Source of the DNA: Verrucomicrobium sp. BvORR034
GTDB lineage: Bacteria; Verrucomicrobiota; Verrucomicrobiia; Verrucomicrobiales; Verrucomicrobiaceae
DNA: 58,701 nucleotides
Direction: 5' to 3'
Assembly: GCF_000739635.1 (NCBI RefSeq)
Contig: NZ_BATQ01000120.1
Location: 1 to 58,701, forward strand
In this document: piece by piece, positions 9,414 to 18,455 of the stretch
Numbering within the stretch: the first letter of the stretch is position 1
Layout of the letters: every line of letters starts with the position of its first letter
The notes under the pieces: model-generated
What the model was told of the DNA's origin: nothing
Database searches by the model: none
Seen by the model: only the letters and a program-made list of their open reading frames with translations
Made by a program: the position numbers and the translations under genes

Positions 9414-11483
9414 TTATTTGGGCGGCATCACGGGATTGAGCGGCGGCAGCGTACGCTGGATCTGCGGTACCGCAGCAGGCTGACCGGTCTCTGCCGGTTC
9501 CTTCATGCGGACCAGTATCCAGGTCTCCGTACGGTTGCCATGGAAGTGCAGTGCCACCGTGCAGACGTCCTCTGTCAGGTTCGCCAGGCTGGTCGTGCAG
9601 ATCGTGTTGCGATTCTCACCGATGCGCCACGCCACTGTCTGGGTCTTCTTGTCCAGCTGTCCAGTGATGGGACGCTGGTCCTCCGTCAGCACGTTTTGAT
9701 AGGCCCCCGAGATAACGCCCTCCCGGTTGATCGAGAGCTGCATGAAGAGGATGGGGTCCCCCTTCTCCTCCTGGACGAGTGAGAACACTCCCAGCGTCAT
9801 CCATTCCTCCGGCTGGCCCTCTGGTGCCGGAGCGGGAGGCGGTGCCTGTTCCTGCACCGCCACCTTTTCAATCACGGGCTGCGTGTACTCCGCCACCGGC
9901 AGGGGCTGGTTGTCCAGATACACGGTGTCCCCTTCATAGACCACGGTGGTGCCATAGTCCGGGTAAACCGGGGGCGGTACCGTGGCACCGTACACCCAGC
10001 TCGAAACACCGCCCCATGCACATGGCCGCCACCACCACCAGGGGTTTACTGGATAGTGCCCAAAACCATGGTACACGCCATGCCCCAGCCAGCCGCAGCG
10101 GCCCCACCAGTGGTCGTCAAAGCAATCGTCGTAGAAGTCACGGGCGTTATCCCAGACTTCATCGGCACGATCCCAACGGTAATCCCACATGTCCTTCCGG
10201 TGCTCCTGCCAGTCGTCGCGGTTCTGGTTCCGCCAGTCCTGGCGGTCATTCCGGGCGTTCTCCAGCTCACTCCACCGCTGGTCGCGGTTGTTCTGGAAGC
10301 TGTCCATGCGCTGCTGGTTGTTCTGCTGCCAGTTGTTCCAGGTGTCGTGCCGGTTGTCCACCCGCTGCTGCCAGTTGTCTCCTCGATTCTCCGACCAGTT
10401 GCCCCAGTTGGGCCGGTCCTGAGGCCGTGCTGGCAGGTTCCCCGGCCGTTCCCCCATGCCAGGCCGGTCGCCAATATGGGCTGGCAGTTGGGAGGGCCGC
10501 TCTCCGATGCCGGGACGCCCTTCACCGAGCCCCGGCCGCTCTCCAATGTTGGCAGGCAGCTGGGAAATGGCCGCGCCCGCTCCCGCCCCTGCTGCGATAC
10601 CGAGGAAATTACCCAGATCTCCCTTGCTGGGGCGTTGGGCTGGCAGGTTGGCCGGGGTGCCCGGCCGGCCCGCATCTCCAGGACGCTGGGTGATCCCTGC
10701 ACCCCCATCTGGCCGTGCAGGAAGCTGGGACGGGCGGTCTCCTGCTCCTGGTCTATCTCCCCCGCCTGGCCGTTGCGCCGGCAATTGCGTGGGGCGGTCT
10801 CCCGCACCCGGCCGCGTCGGCAGTTGCGACGGCCTGCCGCCCACATTGGGCCGGTCACCGCCACCCGAGCCGGGCCGCTGAGCAGGAAGCTGGGAGGGCC
10901 GGTTGGCACCTGAACCCGCCCCGCCAGGACGGCTTGTGGAAGGCAACTGGGAAGCGCTGCCTCCACCAGAAGGGCGATTACCAGCGACATTGCCACCACC
11001 GCCCGAGGGCTTCGAAGGAACCCGCCCCCCGCTGGGCTTGGAACCACCTGCAGGCCGCTGGCTCGGACGCGAGGCAGAACTGCCGCTGCCACTGCCTCCT
11101 GAAGGCCGGGAGACACTGCCACCGCCAGAAGGTCGCGAAGCCCCGCTCCCACCCGAGGGCCGGGTGGATCCGCCCGACGGCCGGGAACTCCCGCCGGACG
11201 GCTTTGAGTAATTTCCTCCACCTGATGGTCGCGAAGAGCCTCCGCCAGACGGTTTGGAGAAACTGCCCCCGCCACCGGATGGCTTGGGCCGGCTGCCACC
11301 ACCACCTCCTCCGCCGCCAGAGGGCCGCGACATCCCACCGCCGCCGCCGCCTCCCCGGCTGCCGCCACCTCCTCCACCACCACCCCGGCCACCACCGCCG
11401 CCACGTGCCTCCACCTCGGCATGCTCAAACACAATGGCCAGGCCCAGCACCATGGCCAGCACCGCGTAAACTTTGGACTTCAT
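9414..11483 (-). CDS. Secreted Gly/Ser/Pro-rich repeat protein with C-terminal globular domain
   Basis: 689 residues. A signal peptide (VYAVLAMVLGLAIVFEHAEV) precedes a Gly-rich stretch with an RGGGG pattern, SRPSGGG-type repeats (about 50-170), SQLPxRPG-type repeats (about 175-350) and an Asn/Gln/Trp/Asp/Arg-rich segment (about 355-440; RWSELENARNDRQDWRNQNR). A Trp/Cys cluster (DDHWWGRCGWLGHG) and Pro-rich linker follow. The last 120 residues are a globular beta-rich domain starting EEWMTLGVFSLVQEEKGD. Similar low-complexity proteins in Planctomycetes and Verrucomicrobia are often called mu-protocadherin-like. Probably an extracellular matrix or envelope protein; no enzymatic motif seen. Only 12 bases separate it from the SnoaL-like gene, so they form one transcript. 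Confidence 0.8.
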   Translation of the reverse strand: MKSKVYAVLAMVLGLAIVFEHAEVEARGGGGGRGGGGGGGGSRGGGGGGGMSRPSGGGGGGGGSRPKPSGGGGSFSKPSGGGSSRPSGGGNYSKPSGGSSRPSGGSTRPSGGSGASRPSGGGSVSRPSGGSGSGSSASRPSQRPAGGSKPSGGRVPSKPSGGGGNVAGNRPSGGGSASQLPSTSRPGGAGSGANRPSQLPAQRPGSGGGDRPNVGGRPSQLPTRPGAGDRPTQLPAQRPGGGDRPGAGDRPSQLPARPDGGAGITQRPGDAGRPGTPANLPAQRPSKGDLGNFLGIAAGAGAGAAISQLPANIGERPGLGEGRPGIGERPSQLPAHIGDRPGMGERPGNLPARPQDRPNWGNWSENRGDNWQQRVDNRHDTWNNWQQNNQQRMDSFQNNRDQRWSELENARNDRQDWRNQNRDDWQEHRKDMWDYRWDRADEVWDNARDFYDDCFDDHWWGRCGWLGHGVYHGFGHYPVNPWWWWRPCAWGGVSSWVYGATVPPPVYPDYGTTVVYEGDTVYLDNQPLPVAEYTQPVIEKVAVQEQAPPPAPAPEGQPEEWMTLGVFSLVQEEKGDPILFMQLSINREGVISGAYQNVLTEDQRPITGQLDKKTQTVAWRIGENRNTICTTSLANLTEDVCTVALHFHGNRTETWILVRMKEPAETGQPAAVPQIQRTLPPLNPVMPPK

Positions 11484-11495
11484 GGCTCGGAGGGG

Positions 11496-12401
11496 TTAGT
11501 TGCCCTTCACACGCTTGACCTCAATGACACCGATGGAAGGCAGCGGCTCGCCATCCAGCGTGCGATTGCCCGACTGCCAGGTGAGCTTGTCCTCGCCGAC
11601 CTTTGTGATCGTATTCTCAACGGTCGTCCTGCCGCCATCAGGATTCACTCCCGACTCTCGCACCAGCCAGCGCTCCCCTTCCCGGGTCCAGCGCCCTTCC
11701 GCGAAACCGCCCTCCGCATCAAAGGTCCAGGAGCGGATGGATCCCTCCACAGGGTCCCAGCCGATGATCTGCCACCCCTCCAGCAAAGTCTCCTCACCCT
11801 GCTTCACCGTCACATTGCGGGTGATGAAGGCCGCCCCCTTGGACCACACATACTGGCTGCGGACAGACAGGTCGTTTTCCTTGTCCACATCCTCCCAGTC
11901 ACCGATCAGCCAGTCGAGTTCTGCCAGCTTGGCCCCCGGCGACTCTTCGGGATACGGTGTCTCGATCAACTGGCTGATCCGCCACTTGTCGTCTTTCTTG
12001 ACGTGAATCGCCGTGTAGGTGGAGCGCTCCACATCACCGTCCTTGGCCGTCACCTTCGTGGCTCCCTTCTCCACCACCACGTCCGCGGACAACCTGCGCA
12101 CCGAGATCGAGGCGATCTCGAGCTTCGACCCCTTGCTCCCTGCGAACGAATCACGGATACCCTCCTCAATCGCAGCATGCCCGGTGAGCGTCCGACCGTC
12201 TTCCGTGGAAAACTCGGCATCCTCCGCAAAGAAGCTTGCCAGGGCTTTTACGTCTCCTTTGTTGTAGGCCACTTCATACGCCCTGTTCAGGGCATTGACG
12301 GCAGTCTGTTCCGGGGTGGTGGCAGCTTGATCAGTCTCTTGGGCGGACACGCCGCCCACCACCATGAGCAATGAGGCAATGGACAAGGACAGTACTTTCA
12401 T
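11496..12401 (-). CDS. Exported SnoaL-like/DUF4440 protein with C-terminal lipocalin-like half
   Basis: 301 residues from the chosen ATG (12401), which starts the signal peptide MKVLSLSIASLLMVVGGVSA; an in-frame ATG at 12422 would add seven poor residues. Residues 22-150 are an NTF2-like fold of the YybH/SgcJ type (AYEVAYNKGDVKALASFFAEDAEF, WRISQLIETP). The rest is beta-rich (WLIGDWEDVDKEN, GWDPVEGSIRSWTFDAEGGF), as in proteins annotated SgcJ/EcaC family. Likely periplasmic, ligand unknown. It leads the two-gene unit with the Gly-rich protein, and the palindrome at 12464-12482 lies 62 bases before its start, linking it to the FixJ-type regulon proposed here. Confidence 0.8.
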   Translation of the reverse strand: MKVLSLSIASLLMVVGGVSAQETDQAATTPEQTAVNALNRAYEVAYNKGDVKALASFFAEDAEFSTEDGRTLTGHAAIEEGIRDSFAGSKGSKLEIASISVRRLSADVVVEKGATKVTAKDGDVERSTYTAIHVKKDDKWRISQLIETPYPEESPGAKLAELDWLIGDWEDVDKENDLSVRSQYVWSKGAAFITRNVTVKQGEETLLEGWQIIGWDPVEGSIRSWTFDAEGGFAEGRWTREGERWLVRESGVNPDGGRTTVENTITKVGEDKLTWQSGNRTLDGEPLPSIGVIEVKRVKGN

Positions 12402-12463
12402 GGCTGGTAAGCAAGGGTGCAACTTTCAGGCTTTCAGTCTCCCCGGTTTGAATCGATCACGCC

Positions 12464-12482
12464 ATAGGACCATGGTCCGATG
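12464..12482 (-). promoter_or_regulatory. Palindromic operator candidate, site 1
   Basis: Read toward the SnoaL-like gene the site is CATCGGACCATGGTCCTAT, followed by GGC. Core GGACC-AT-GGTCC is a perfect inverted repeat. The same 19-base pattern recurs at 23947, 25356 and 26254, each time 36-70 bases before a start codon and followed by (G/T)AT(A/G)G. It fits binding of a dimeric LuxR/NarL-type helix-turn-helix, here probably the FixJ-family regulator at 25474. Confidence 0.6.
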
Positions 12483-12993
12483 CCAGGGAGGGCGTTCTCA
12501 CACCGGCAGCCGCTTTCTTTCAGGGTGCGCCATCGGATTTTGGATGAACCGTGAAAGAAACGGCTGGTAGAAGAGCGGCGCGACCACCTTGAGATGGTGA
12601 CGACGCAAAAGGTCACGCCATTGGGCGCGATAGTCGCGTACACCTTTGGCATCGCCAGCGGCATGAACGCCACGGCAAAAGTGAGCCCCCATTCCGACCA
12701 TAGTTCCCAGACAGTCCTGTCGATGCAAGATCAACTCGCGCTCTGCGGCTGGGGTCTGGCCGCCATTGTCTCCATCACCACATGGCTGTTGAACAGCCAC
12801 GCCGAAAAGCGGACGCAATCGTAGCCCGAGCTTCAGCAGACCTCGTGCGCCGCTTGAACCGGCTTGTCCCCTTACGCAGGCTGAAGGCCGCACCCCCTGC
12901 AGCACTCCGCATCATCACCCTGATCCCCAACACGCCCGCCAACACCTCAAACCCTCCGGGTTCATGAGCCAACGCACAGGAGAACCCTTCCCC
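12483..12993. other. Intergenic region between SnoaL-like gene and kinase gene
   Basis: About 510 bases containing no certain gene. The one plausible reading frame is the small plus-strand ORF 12594-12824, listed separately. The minus-strand frames here are Arg/Gly/Cys-rich and look like shadows. No terminator hairpin with a T run is obvious after the kinase gene that ends at 12994. Confidence 0.5.
12594..12824 (+). CDS. Possible small single-pass membrane protein
   Basis: 76 codons, or 53 from the internal ATG at 12663. The C-terminal half has a hydrophobic helix (LALCGWGLAAIVSITTWLL) followed by a basic tail (HAEKRTQS). Third codon positions are mostly G or C, as in neighbouring genes. There is no good ribosome-binding site before either ATG and I do not recognise a family. 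It is the only plus-strand candidate in a run of minus-strand genes. It may be a chance frame. Confidence 0.3.
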   Translation: MVTTQKVTPLGAIVAYTFGIASGMNATAKVSPHSDHSSQTVLSMQDQLALCGWGLAAIVSITTWLLNSHAEKRTQS

Positions 12994-15900
12994 TCACTCC
13001 TCCACCGTTCGCAGCGTGAAGCTGAACGTCGCCCCGCCTTCGGAATGGTTGCCCGCCCACAGCCGCCCTCCATGCGCTCCGACGATGGCTTTGCAGATGG
13101 ACAGCCCCATGCCAAGGCCTTGCATTTTGGTGGAGAAAAAGGGCTTGAAGATGCGCTCCGCCATTTCAGGCGCGAGCCCCGGCCCACGATCCGACACCGC
13201 CACGAGAATGAAGCCAGGGTCCGCTGGCCGCGTCTCCACCACCAGCTGCCGGATCTCTGGCGGATTGGCCGCCATCGCATCGCATCCGTTCAGGATCAAA
13301 TTCAGCAGCACCTGTTGGAGCTGAATGTGATCCCCCTTCACGAGCAGCACCTCAGAGGAAAAGCGCGTCTCGATGGAGACCTTCCGCTCGATGAGGTCGT
13401 TGTTGATGAGCAGCAGCGCCTGCTCGATGTCGGCATTGATGTCGCGCGACTCCATCTCTGCCTCGCCCTTTTTCACCATGTTCCGCATGCGCTCGATGAT
13501 CTCGTTCGCCCGGCGGTCGGCGGCGGTAATGTCCTCCAGGCTATGGCGCACTTCCTCAATCTCCACCGGCTCGGTGGTGAGGAAGCGCATGGCCGCCTGG
13601 GAATTTGCCAAAATGGTGGTGAGCGGCTGTTTCAACTCATGGGCCAGGGAGGCGGAAAGCTCACCCAGCAGGGACACGCGACTCATGTGAGCCAGCTCGG
13701 CACGCATCTGCCGGGTGCGCTCCATCTCCGCCAGCTCTCGCCGGTGCCTCGCATTCATGATCCCCAGGCCAGCGGCGCCGCCCACGGCCACTAGCAGCAC
13801 CATGCCCCCAGCTCGAAACCACCAACTCTCCCAGGGCTGGGGCCGCACCGTGATAGCGAGGCTGGCCGCCGCGTCGCTCCAGTTGCTCCGGCTGTCAGAT
13901 GCGCCCACGTGAAAGACGTACCTTCCCGGTGCGAGACCGCCATAGGATACCTGACGGCGGTTCCCGGCCTTGACCCAGCCGGTGTCCAACCCTTCCAGAC
14001 GGTGGCGAAAGCGGATCCACTCCCCGCCCGACAGCGCGGGGGCAGTGTAGCTGATCTCCAGCCGGTGCTGTCCGGCGGAAAGCACCAGAGCATCGCCCAG
14101 AGCCTGCGGCATCCCGTCCACCAGCACGCTCTCCACCACCACTCGGGGTTGGGTCATGCTCATGGCCTGCAGCCGCTGCGGATGAAACTCCGCAATGCCG
14201 CCCACGGTGGGAAAGAGCAGCCTGCCGTCCCGCGTCTTCATGGCCGAGGGCGAGCAACCGCTGGCGCACTGGGGTGAGAGCACACCTTCATTCTTGCCAA
14301 AGACCACCGGGTGCAGCTCGGTGATCGAGCCAGCGTCCAGTGCGTCGAAGTCCCGGCGGTCGATCCGCATGATGCCGCGGTTGCAGCCGAGCCAGACCGC
14401 CCCGTGGTCATCAGGCAGGATTTGGGAAACAACATCATCCACCAGCCCCTCCCGCATGGTGTAGTTCACCACCCGCCCCTCCCTCAGGCGGGAGAGACCA
14501 CCGCCCAGCGTACCGATCCACACGGTGCCGTCTGGATCGCGATGGAGGGCGCGGACGTTTCCTGAGACCAGCCCCTCCACCCGGCCCCACTTGCGCAGGC
14601 TGTCTGCCTGCCAGCGGTACACCCCGGAGGCGCTCCCCACCCACAGGGTGCCCACATCCTCCGGCACCAGGCAGGTGATGCCGCCGCGGAAGGTGCCGCG
14701 CGGGGCGGAGACTTGAAACTCCCGCCCGTCCCACCTCAGCAGGGTGGCATAGTAGGTGCCCAGCCAGACCGTGTTCCCCAGAGCAGCCACCGCCCGTACT
14801 GCTTCGTTCTGCACGGGAGGCGCCCGGTGCAGCACCGTAGGCTGCCCGGTCTGCACTCGGCAGACAAACTGCTCCCCGGAGAACCAGGCGCTGCCATCCC
14901 CGGCCACCATGCCAGCATAGGCATGCGGGCGGAAGGGGCCAATCACTTCATCGGTTAGCTTCTCGAACCGCCCGTTTTCAAAACGGAGGATGCCGTCACC
15001 GGAGGCGCAGACAAGCCAGGCACTGGAGGGCGATGGCTCCTCTACGATGGAGGTGATGGTCCCAGCTTGGGCAAGACCGGCCTCTGCCCCCCAGAAGTTC
15101 AACACCCGGCGGGAGAGCCGGTACAGTCCTCCAAAGGAGGTGCCGGCCCAGATGCTGCCATCCTGGTCCACCAGCAGGCTCCGCACATGACTGGAGCCCA
15201 GCCTCTGCTCCATTTCAGGTTCGAACCTCCCTCCCTTCAGGCAGTACACCCCCCCTTTGCGGACGCCCGTCCAGATCGTGCCGTCCCCGCTCTGGGCCAG
15301 GCACTCAAAGCTGGAAAAAGGCAGCCCGTCGCGGGTGTCGAGTTTCTTCCATGAACCATCACGCATCTCCCACATGCATCCGTTGCCCATGCCAGCCCAC
15401 ACGCCTCCCTCCCGGTCCGCCAGAAGGCTGTAGCAATCACCCGACACGGGACCCGGCCCCGGCACTTTCACGAACCGGCCGGTGGAATTCTCAAACAACC
15501 CTGCCTCAATCACGGACACCCACATGACGCCGCGGAAGTCCTCCGCCACCGCGCGGATTTGATCCCGCGGCAATCCGTGCTCAGGCCCGATGAGCTCGAA
15601 CCTCCCCTGCTGCCAGCGCACCAGCCCTTCACTCGTGCCAATCCACACCGCGTCATTCCCTCCTGCGGTCATGCACACCACATCCCCGCCAGAGGGGAAG
15701 CCCTCCTTCTGCTCATAGGTGGTAAACTTCCCGCCATCCCAACAGCTCACCCCGCCTCCGCTGGTCCCAATCCACAGCTTGCCGTCCCGGCTTTCTGCCA
15801 GCGCCGCAATGCGCAGGGAACGCAGCCCGTCCTGCAAAGCAAAGTTGCGAAAGCGATATCCGTCGAACCGCGCAAGCCCGCCCCCTGTCCCCACCCAGAG

Positions 15901-16149
15901 GAAACCATCGTGCGTCTGCACCAGCGCGTTCACCGTGTTCTGAGGCAGGCCGTCCTCCGTCTGCCAGTTGCGCGCCACCCAGTCTTGCGAAGCCGGGACG
16001 GAGACGGACGCAGAAGCAGCATGCTCCACCTCTGAGGCCTGACTGCTGGCAGCCCACCAGGCCAGACCCAATCCCACAATCCATCCCGCCCATGAGAATT
16101 GACTCCCACAAGTTGCCGCGCCCCCCTTCCGCCTGACAATCCGCCGCAT
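12994..16149 (-). CDS. Two-component sensor kinase with periplasmic beta-propeller
   Basis: 1051 residues. A signal/anchor segment (WAGWIVGLGLAWWAAS) is followed from about residue 57 by a two-component regulator propeller: repeated units such as GFLWVGTGGGLARFDGYRF, KLWIGTSGGGVSCWDGGKF and GTIWTGVRKGGVYCLKGGRF. A Y_Y_Y domain (about 690-765; LEISYTAPALSGGEWIRFRH) and one membrane helix (about 785-805) follow. The cytoplasmic kinase resembles FixL: GELSASLAHELKQPL with His837 as the likely phospho-acceptor, N-box LNLILNGCDAM, DRGPGLA and GLGMGLSIC. No receiver or DNA-binding domain is fused, unlike many propeller hybrids, so it needs a separate regulator. The FixJ-type protein at 25474, at the other end of this locus, is the obvious partner. 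Confidence 0.93.
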   Translation of the reverse strand: MRRIVRRKGGAATCGSQFSWAGWIVGLGLAWWAASSQASEVEHAASASVSVPASQDWVARNWQTEDGLPQNTVNALVQTHDGFLWVGTGGGLARFDGYRFRNFALQDGLRSLRIAALAESRDGKLWIGTSGGGVSCWDGGKFTTYEQKEGFPSGGDVVCMTAGGNDAVWIGTSEGLVRWQQGRFELIGPEHGLPRDQIRAVAEDFRGVMWVSVIEAGLFENSTGRFVKVPGPGPVSGDCYSLLADREGGVWAGMGNGCMWEMRDGSWKKLDTRDGLPFSSFECLAQSGDGTIWTGVRKGGVYCLKGGRFEPEMEQRLGSSHVRSLLVDQDGSIWAGTSFGGLYRLSRRVLNFWGAEAGLAQAGTITSIVEEPSPSSAWLVCASGDGILRFENGRFEKLTDEVIGPFRPHAYAGMVAGDGSAWFSGEQFVCRVQTGQPTVLHRAPPVQNEAVRAVAALGNTVWLGTYYATLLRWDGREFQVSAPRGTFRGGITCLVPEDVGTLWVGSASGVYRWQADSLRKWGRVEGLVSGNVRALHRDPDGTVWIGTLGGGLSRLREGRVVNYTMREGLVDDVVSQILPDDHGAVWLGCNRGIMRIDRRDFDALDAGSITELHPVVFGKNEGVLSPQCASGCSPSAMKTRDGRLLFPTVGGIAEFHPQRLQAMSMTQPRVVVESVLVDGMPQALGDALVLSAGQHRLEISYTAPALSGGEWIRFRHRLEGLDTGWVKAGNRRQVSYGGLAPGRYVFHVGASDSRSNWSDAAASLAITVRPQPWESWWFRAGGMVLLVAVGGAAGLGIMNARHRRELAEMERTRQMRAELAHMSRVSLLGELSASLAHELKQPLTTILANSQAAMRFLTTEPVEIEEVRHSLEDITAADRRANEIIERMRNMVKKGEAEMESRDINADIEQALLLINNDLIERKVSIETRFSSEVLLVKGDHIQLQQVLLNLILNGCDAMAANPPEIRQLVVETRPADPGFILVAVSDRGPGLAPEMAERIFKPFFSTKMQGLGMGLSICKAIVGAHGGRLWAGNHSEGGATFSFTLRTVEE

Positions 16150-16277
16150 GTGCTCTTATGCCATAACGGGCCAGCAACCGGATGTCAGTAGAAAAAATTC
16201 ACAATTACCTCTTCTCATGTTTCCCCGATCTTCCAGAACCCCAGTCCATGCACTCTCCGCAGACGCACAGCGGGCGG

Positions 16278-16646
16278 TCAAGCCCGGCTGATTTTCCCCC
16301 ATAACCCGGTGATGGTGGACTGGGCTGCCGCTTTCAGCTTTTCAATAGAGGTGCCTTCAGGCAAAGAGGTGTCCACCAGCGGGTCCCCTGCCAGTTCACT
16401 CAGCAGGGCGACGACCGCCCCGGTGTTCTCATACAGAAAGTCCTCCTTCTCTTTCTCCGTGAGGGCGAAGACGGCGAGGTTCAGCACCCAAGTGCCATCC
16501 TTGCGCAGGAGGAAACGGTCCAGCTGCAGCGTCATGCTGCCAGGCGCGCTGGCCTCCTGCCGCACGATGAAGGGGCCGCGCCCGCCGGGGCCATAGCCCA
16601 GGTTGAGAATTTCACAGTTGTGATAGCTGTTGGTCAGTGTGGCCAT
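16278..16646 (-). CDS. Hypothetical 122-aa soluble protein
   Basis: I do not recognise a family. The sequence begins MATLTNSYHNCEILNLG and contains PFIVRQEASAPGSMTLQLDRFLLRKDGTWVLNL in two adjacent blocks, predicted beta-rich, then a helical C-terminus (IEKLKAAAQSTITGLWGKI). No signal peptide or membrane helix. It lies 36 bases after SulP and 128 bases before the kinase gene on the same strand. It probably travels with the exporter/PPK2/SulP unit and might have a stress-related role, but nothing in the sequence fixes one. Confidence 0.7.
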   Translation of the reverse strand: MATLTNSYHNCEILNLGYGPGGRGPFIVRQEASAPGSMTLQLDRFLLRKDGTWVLNLAVFALTEKEKEDFLYENTGAVVALLSELAGDPLVDTSLPEGTSIEKLKAAAQSTITGLWGKISRA

Positions 16647-16682
16647 GGTTGATGAAGGTTTGAAGTGACCGCCCGGGAGTTC

Positions 16683-18401
16683 TCAACGTTCCGCCGGCGG
16701 GGAGGACGGGACGCCAACAGGTTGTGCAGAAGAAAAATGGTCCACAGCATCGGCGACTGAGGTGAGCCGGTTGATCGGACCGATACTTTCCTCGAACCCC
16801 TCCAGCCGCAGGGTCTCGCGAACGGACGCATGGGCCTCCACCACCTGGAGCTGGCTACCCAGGGCCGTCACATCCCGGTGAAGCGAGATCAGGGTCTGTG
16901 CAGACTGCATGTCCACATGCGGTGCCGCCGACAGGTCCAGCACCACCAGGGCCGGGACACTCACCAGCGCGCGGACCTTGTTCACGATGGCATCACGCAC
17001 ATGTTCCACATTGAAGTAATAGAGCGCCGACTCCGGCCGTGCGATCAGGAGGCCGCTCAAGGCCTCGTTGTCCGGATTCTTGGCCACGTCTGAATAGCGC
17101 CGGGTACCGGGTATGCGACCGAGGAAAGCCACATGAGGATGGGAGGACCGGCGCAGCAACTGCAGCAGGGAAATGATGGCACCGATCAGCACCCCGCGGA
17201 GCAGGCCTGACCCCAGCACTCCCGCCATGGCGGCGATGGCCACCACGAACTCCGCGCGATAGCATGTCCACAACCGCACCAGGGCCTTGAGCTTGAAGAG
17301 CCCGGCGATGGCAAAGAGCACGATGGCGGCCAGCACTGGCTGGGGCAGATGCCGCAGCACCCCGGAGAGGAAGACAGTGATCAGCAACACGATAACCGCA
17401 GAAATCAGCCCAGACAAAGGCGTGCGGGCCCCGGCGCTCTCATTCACCAGCGACTGGGACATTCCGCCGCTCACCGGGAAGGAGCGTCCCAGACCAGCGG
17501 CGAGGTTCGCCCCCGCCAGGGCCAGCAGCTCCTGGTTGCCATCAAACCGGCCGCCGTGTTTGGCGCAGAACATCCGCCCGATGGCGGCCGTCTCCACTGC
17601 CCCAAGAAGGAAGCACGCCAGGGCCAGGGGAAGCAGCTCATTGAGATCTGCCCATTGAACGGCAGGCAGGCCCGGCATCGGCAGTCCCTGAGGCACGGTC
17701 CCCAGCAGCTTGACCCCACGAGCCTCCAGGCCCAGGAGGGGCGAGAGCACGATGCCGCCCGCCACCACAAAGAGGGCCACGGGCTTGTTCTTGAGATAGA
17801 TCTTACCTAGAACCATCACCCCCAATGCCAGGAGGCCGATGGTGAGCGAGGCCAAATTGGTCTCGCCCAGATGCGAGAAGAAATGCCCGGCCCGCTCCCA
17901 AAAGTCCCCGTGGCTGCCTTTGAATCCACACAGCTTGGGCAGCTGCGTGGAAGCCAGAAACAACGCGAGACCGGACTTAAACCCGATCATCACGGGATCA
18001 GAGATGAAGTGCACCACCGCGCCCGCCTTGAGCAGCCACGCCGCAAAGGCCAGCACGGCCACGATGAGGGCTGTGCATGCCGCCAGAGCGGAGTAACGGC
18101 TGACATCCCCCTGGGCGATGGACCCCAACGAAGCTCCCACCAACAGAGAGATGGCCGAGGTGACCGTGACCGCAGTGTGACGCGAACTGCAAAACAACCA
18201 AAAGACCAGCCCGGAAAACAGACACGCATACAGCCCTGCCTCCGGGGGCAGATTGGCCAGCGAGGCATCCCCAATGCCGGCTGGCAGCAGATACGCTGCC
18301 AGCGTGATGCCGGCCAACAGGTCCTGTTTGAACCAGCCGGGCTGATACTCACGCAGCCAGCGCATGGCTGGCAACACAGTGCGGGAGGACAGGGCGCTCA
18401 T
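16683..18401 (-). CDS. SulP-family anion transporter with STAS domain
   Basis: 572 residues. The N-terminus WLREYQPGWFKQDLLAGITLAAYLLPAGI, seen across the first 50 residues, is the SulP signature, followed by about 11-12 hydrophobic segments to residue 420. The cytoplasmic C-terminal STAS domain (about 440-555) includes VPALVVLDLSAAPHVDMQSA. Family members carry sulfate, bicarbonate or other anions across the inner membrane; the substrate here is not determined. It follows the polyphosphate kinase gene by 54 bases, so co-expression of anion uptake with PPK2 is likely. Confidence 0.92.
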   Translation of the reverse strand: MSALSSRTVLPAMRWLREYQPGWFKQDLLAGITLAAYLLPAGIGDASLANLPPEAGLYACLFSGLVFWLFCSSRHTAVTVTSAISLLVGASLGSIAQGDVSRYSALAACTALIVAVLAFAAWLLKAGAVVHFISDPVMIGFKSGLALFLASTQLPKLCGFKGSHGDFWERAGHFFSHLGETNLASLTIGLLALGVMVLGKIYLKNKPVALFVVAGGIVLSPLLGLEARGVKLLGTVPQGLPMPGLPAVQWADLNELLPLALACFLLGAVETAAIGRMFCAKHGGRFDGNQELLALAGANLAAGLGRSFPVSGGMSQSLVNESAGARTPLSGLISAVIVLLITVFLSGVLRHLPQPVLAAIVLFAIAGLFKLKALVRLWTCYRAEFVVAIAAMAGVLGSGLLRGVLIGAIISLLQLLRRSSHPHVAFLGRIPGTRRYSDVAKNPDNEALSGLLIARPESALYYFNVEHVRDAIVNKVRALVSVPALVVLDLSAAPHVDMQSAQTLISLHRDVTALGSQLQVVEAHASVRETLRLEGFEESIGPINRLTSVADAVDHFSSAQPVGVPSSPPAER

Positions 18402-18455
18402 GTGCTTCTCGGCTCGTTCGTGGCCAGCGGATTCTCCTGCGCCCCAGCCCGGGCA

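Noticed and set aside
10046-11434. 462-codon minus-strand frame overlapping the Gly-rich gene
   Set aside because: Same strand, different frame of a repeat-rich gene. The Gly-rich frame has the signal peptide and folded C-terminus; this one has neither.
12498-12905. 135-codon minus-strand frame before the SnoaL-like gene
   Set aside because: Cys/Arg/Gly-rich without recognised motif and mutually exclusive with the small plus-strand candidate; no start context.
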